A program made the position numbers and the translations under genes. A model generated the notes under the pieces. The model did no database searches and was not told the origin of the DNA. It saw nothing but the letters and a program-made list of their open reading frames with translations. This document shows, piece after piece, positions 62,367 to 64,000 of a stretch of 64,000 nt of DNA (positions are counted from its first letter, which is position 1; each line of letters begins with the position of its first letter). Source of the DNA: Streptomyces mobaraensis (GTDB taxonomy: Bacteria; Actinomycetota; Actinomycetes; Streptomycetales; Streptomycetaceae); contig NZ_CP083590.1 in NCBI RefSeq assembly GCF_020099395.1, positions 3,782,001 to 3,846,000 of the forward strand, written 5' to 3'.

Positions 62367-63656
62367 TCAGCCCGCCACGAAGGCGGTGAGCACCGAGGCG
62401 AGCAGATGCGGGTCGTCCGCGCCGCAGAGTTCGCGGGCGGAGTGCATGGAGAGGATAGCGATGCCTATGTCGACGGTGGCGATGCCGTGCCGGGCGGCGG
62501 TGATCGGGCCGATGGTGCTGCCGCAGGGGACGGAGTTGTTGGAGACGAAGTGCTGCCAGGGCACGCCGGCCCGTTCGCATGCCTCGGTGAACGCGGCCCG
62601 CCCGCCGCCGTCCGTCGCGTAGCGCTGGTTGGCGTTGGTCTTGAGGATGGGGCCGCCGTTGGCGACGGGGTGGTGGCCGGGCTCGTGCCGCTCCGCGTAG
62701 TTGGGGTGCACGGCGTGGCCGGTGTCGGAGGAGAAGCAGATGGTGCCGGCGAAGGCGCGCGCCCGGTCCTCGTACGCCCCGCCGCGCGCGAACACCGAGC
62801 GTTCCAGGACGTTTCCGAGCAGTGGGCCCTCGGCGCCGGTGTCGGACTGGCTGCCGTTCTCCTCGTGGTCGAACGCGGCGAGGACGGGGATGTACGGCAG
62901 CGATTCGGAGGTGACGGCGGCGGTCAGGGCGGCGGTGCCGGCGTGGACGGAGACGAGGTTGTCCATCCGCGGCCCGGCGAGGAGTTCGCGGTCGCGGCCG
63001 AGGTACGCCGGGGGTTCGACGCTGTGCGTCATCAGGTCCCAGCCGGTGATCTCGTCGGCGCCGACGCCCGCCTCCTCGGCGACGAAGCGGACGAGGTCGC
63101 CCTCGTGGACGTCGCCCAGGCCCCACAGCGGGGTCATGTGCCGCTGCCGGTCCAGCGTCAGGCCGTCGTTGACGGCGCGGTCCAGGTGGATGGCGAGCTG
63201 TGGGACGCGCAGCAGCGCGCGGTCGACGTGGACGAGCCGGTGCTCGCCGCCGCGCAGTGTGATCCGCCCGGAGAGGCCCAGGTCGCGGTCGAGCCAGGTG
63301 TTGAGCAGGGTGCCGCCGTAGATCTCGACGGCGATCTGGCGCCAGCCGTGCGCGCCGGTGTCGGGCCGCGGCTTGACGCGCAGGTTGGGGGAGTCGGTGT
63401 GCGCGCCGATGATGCGGAAGGGGGTGGCGGCCGTCGCGCCGTCGGGCACGTACCAGGCGATGAGCGCACCGCCGCGGATGACGAACTTGCCGCCCGCCGA
63501 CGCGTCCCACGCGTCGGTCTCCGCGAGCTGCCGGAAACCCGCCTTCTCCAGCCGGGCCGCGGCGTTGGCCACCGCGTGGTACGGCGAGGGGCTCGCCGCC
63601 AGGAAGGACATGAGGTCGTCGGTATGGCCGCGGTCGAAGCGGTGCGCAGTGCTCAT
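62367..63656 (-). CDS. M18 family aminopeptidase
   Basis: This 429-residue metallopeptidase has the M18 metal and catalytic motifs: IIGAHTDSPNLRVKP (His, Asp), FDHEENGSQSDTGAEGPLL (catalytic Glu pair), SSDTGHAVHPNYAE and SMHSARELCGADD near the end. It removes acidic or neutral N-terminal residues from peptides. I chose the ATG at 63656, giving MSTAHRFDRGHTDDLM; TATCCT lies 6 bases upstream (leaderless) and the extra 28 residues of the longer frame are Arg-rich and unsupported. Confidence 0.94.
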   Translation of the reverse strand: MSTAHRFDRGHTDDLMSFLAASPSPYHAVANAAARLEKAGFRQLAETDAWDASAGGKFVIRGGALIAWYVPDGATAATPFRIIGAHTDSPNLRVKPRPDTGAHGWRQIAVEIYGGTLLNTWLDRDLGLSGRITLRGGEHRLVHVDRALLRVPQLAIHLDRAVNDGLTLDRQRHMTPLWGLGDVHEGDLVRFVAEEAGVGADEITGWDLMTHSVEPPAYLGRDRELLAGPRMDNLVSVHAGTAALTAAVTSESLPYIPVLAAFDHEENGSQSDTGAEGPLLGNVLERSVFARGGAYEDRARAFAGTICFSSDTGHAVHPNYAERHEPGHHPVANGGPILKTNANQRYATDGGGRAAFTEACERAGVPWQHFVSNNSVPCGSTIGPITAARHGIATVDIGIAILSMHSARELCGADDPHLLASVLTAFVAG

Positions 63657-63662
63657 GGCCTC

Positions 63663-63668
63663 AGGATA
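63663..63668 (-). promoter_or_regulatory. -10 box of a leaderless promoter
   Basis: On the minus strand TATCCT is followed by 6 bases and the ATG of the M18 aminopeptidase gene. Confidence 0.6.
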
Positions 63669-63702
63669 AGGAGCGCGGCAAGGGGTGCGGCGGGAACGCG
63701 CG

Positions 63703-63731
63703 GAGGCCCGCTCCGGCGCGGAGCGGGCCTC
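63703..63731 (-). terminator. hairpin terminator
   Basis: GAGGCCCGCTCC pairs perfectly with GGAGCGGGCCTC around GGCGC, 32 bases past the stop of the acyl-CoA dehydrogenase gene. Confidence 0.85.
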
Positions 63732-63762
63732 GTGCGTCAAGAGGCGAGGGGCCGTCGGACGG

Positions 63763-64000
63763 TTAGAACGCGGCCTCGTCCAGCTCCATCAGCGACTGGT
63801 CGACGTTCTCGGCGAGGGTGCGCTCGACCGAGACGCCCGGCAGGACGTTCGCGGCGAAGAACTTCGCGGCGGCGATCTTGCCGGTGTAGAACGCCTTGTC
63901 CTTGGCGGCGGCGGCCGGCAGTTTCTCGGCGGCGACGGCCGCGCCGCGGAGGAGCAGGTAGCCGACGACGACGTCACCGGAGGCCATCAGCAGGCGGGTG
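63763..64000 (-). CDS. acyl-CoA dehydrogenase, C-terminal end (5' part outside window)
   Basis: The frame is open to the window edge and the visible 79 or so residues ([46 protein letters not shown]) are the C-terminal helical extension of a long-type acyl-CoA dehydrogenase. An internal ATG is not the true start. It is separated from the M18 gene by a terminator. Confidence 0.8.
   Translation of the reverse strand, partial: TRLLMASGDVVVGYLLLRGAAVAAEKLPAAAAKDKAFYTGKIAAAKFFAANVLPGVSVERTLAENVDQSLMELDEAAF

Overview
The window is high-GC actinobacterial chromosome, almost certainly Streptomyces. Codon usage is extremely G/C-biased. The cell-wall kinase/FHA block sits beside a tRNA-Leu(CAG), there are two branched-chain keto-acid dehydrogenase gene sets, class E sortases, a proteasome activator ending in GPYL, and many ATGA/GTGA coupled starts. 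From memory, the order matches the core region near oriC of the S. coelicolor chromosome (around SCO3850 down to SCO3815). I saw no IS element, prophage or CRISPR array.

Layout. 1-9.6 kb: two class E sortases face a convergent operon, fhaA-fhaB-pstP-rodA-pbpA-pknB, which couples FHA signalling, a phosphatase and a PASTA kinase to the elongation peptidoglycan synthase. 10.0-13.3 kb: tRNA-Leu, a MarR regulator divergent from a membrane protein with a clear operator between them, a J-like coiled-coil protein and a rhodanese. 13.8-25.6 kb: phenylacetate catabolism (paaABCDE, paaN, paaH, and a TetR regulator that is a PaaR candidate), interrupted by a DUF5819/HTTM membrane pair and an RNA methyltransferase. 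25.0-29.3 kb: an Lrp regulator divergent from the first E1alpha-E1beta-E2 set. 29.4-32.8 kb: MobA and a MoeA with a very long repeat-bearing N-terminal extension. 32.9-37.5 kb: HAD-like protein, Uma2, potassium channel, quinone oxidoreductase and a secreted proline-rich protein. 37.6-44.9 kb: Bpa, two divergent Ser/Thr kinases, a phosphotransferase, a PPOX protein and a NarL-type regulator. 45.2-48.9 kb: the second E1alpha-E1beta-E2 set. 49-55.4 kb: MmyB-type regulator, GntR regulator with an MFS transporter, a mycothiol-dependent-type enzyme, a nitrilase-fold amidase, a membrane protein and a NUDIX hydrolase. 55.4-59.2 kb: an accessory-looking patch with two XRE-TPR regulators and several tiny coupled ORFs. 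59.3-64 kb: NHL-thioredoxin protein, small membrane protein, a MITE-like repeat, DUF4232 lipoprotein, M18 aminopeptidase and the end of an acyl-CoA dehydrogenase.

The most unusual signals are these. (1) Three near-identical 19-bp TetR-type operators tie paaA, paaH-tetR and the first bkd operon into one likely regulon. (2) Four copies of an L[AT]D[VI]WRS motif lie in the disordered extension of MoeA. (3) Short tandem duplications start at, or include, the stop codon of many genes (17-bp x5, 14-bp x6, 20-bp x3, 15/16-bp x5, 22-bp x2, 22-bp x7). (4) A TANNNT box ends exactly 6-7 nt before the start codon of at least nine genes, indicating leaderless transcripts and fixing several starts. (5) DnaA-box-like pairs lie beside two of the three operators. 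(6) A single TTA codon was noticed, in an accessory regulator.
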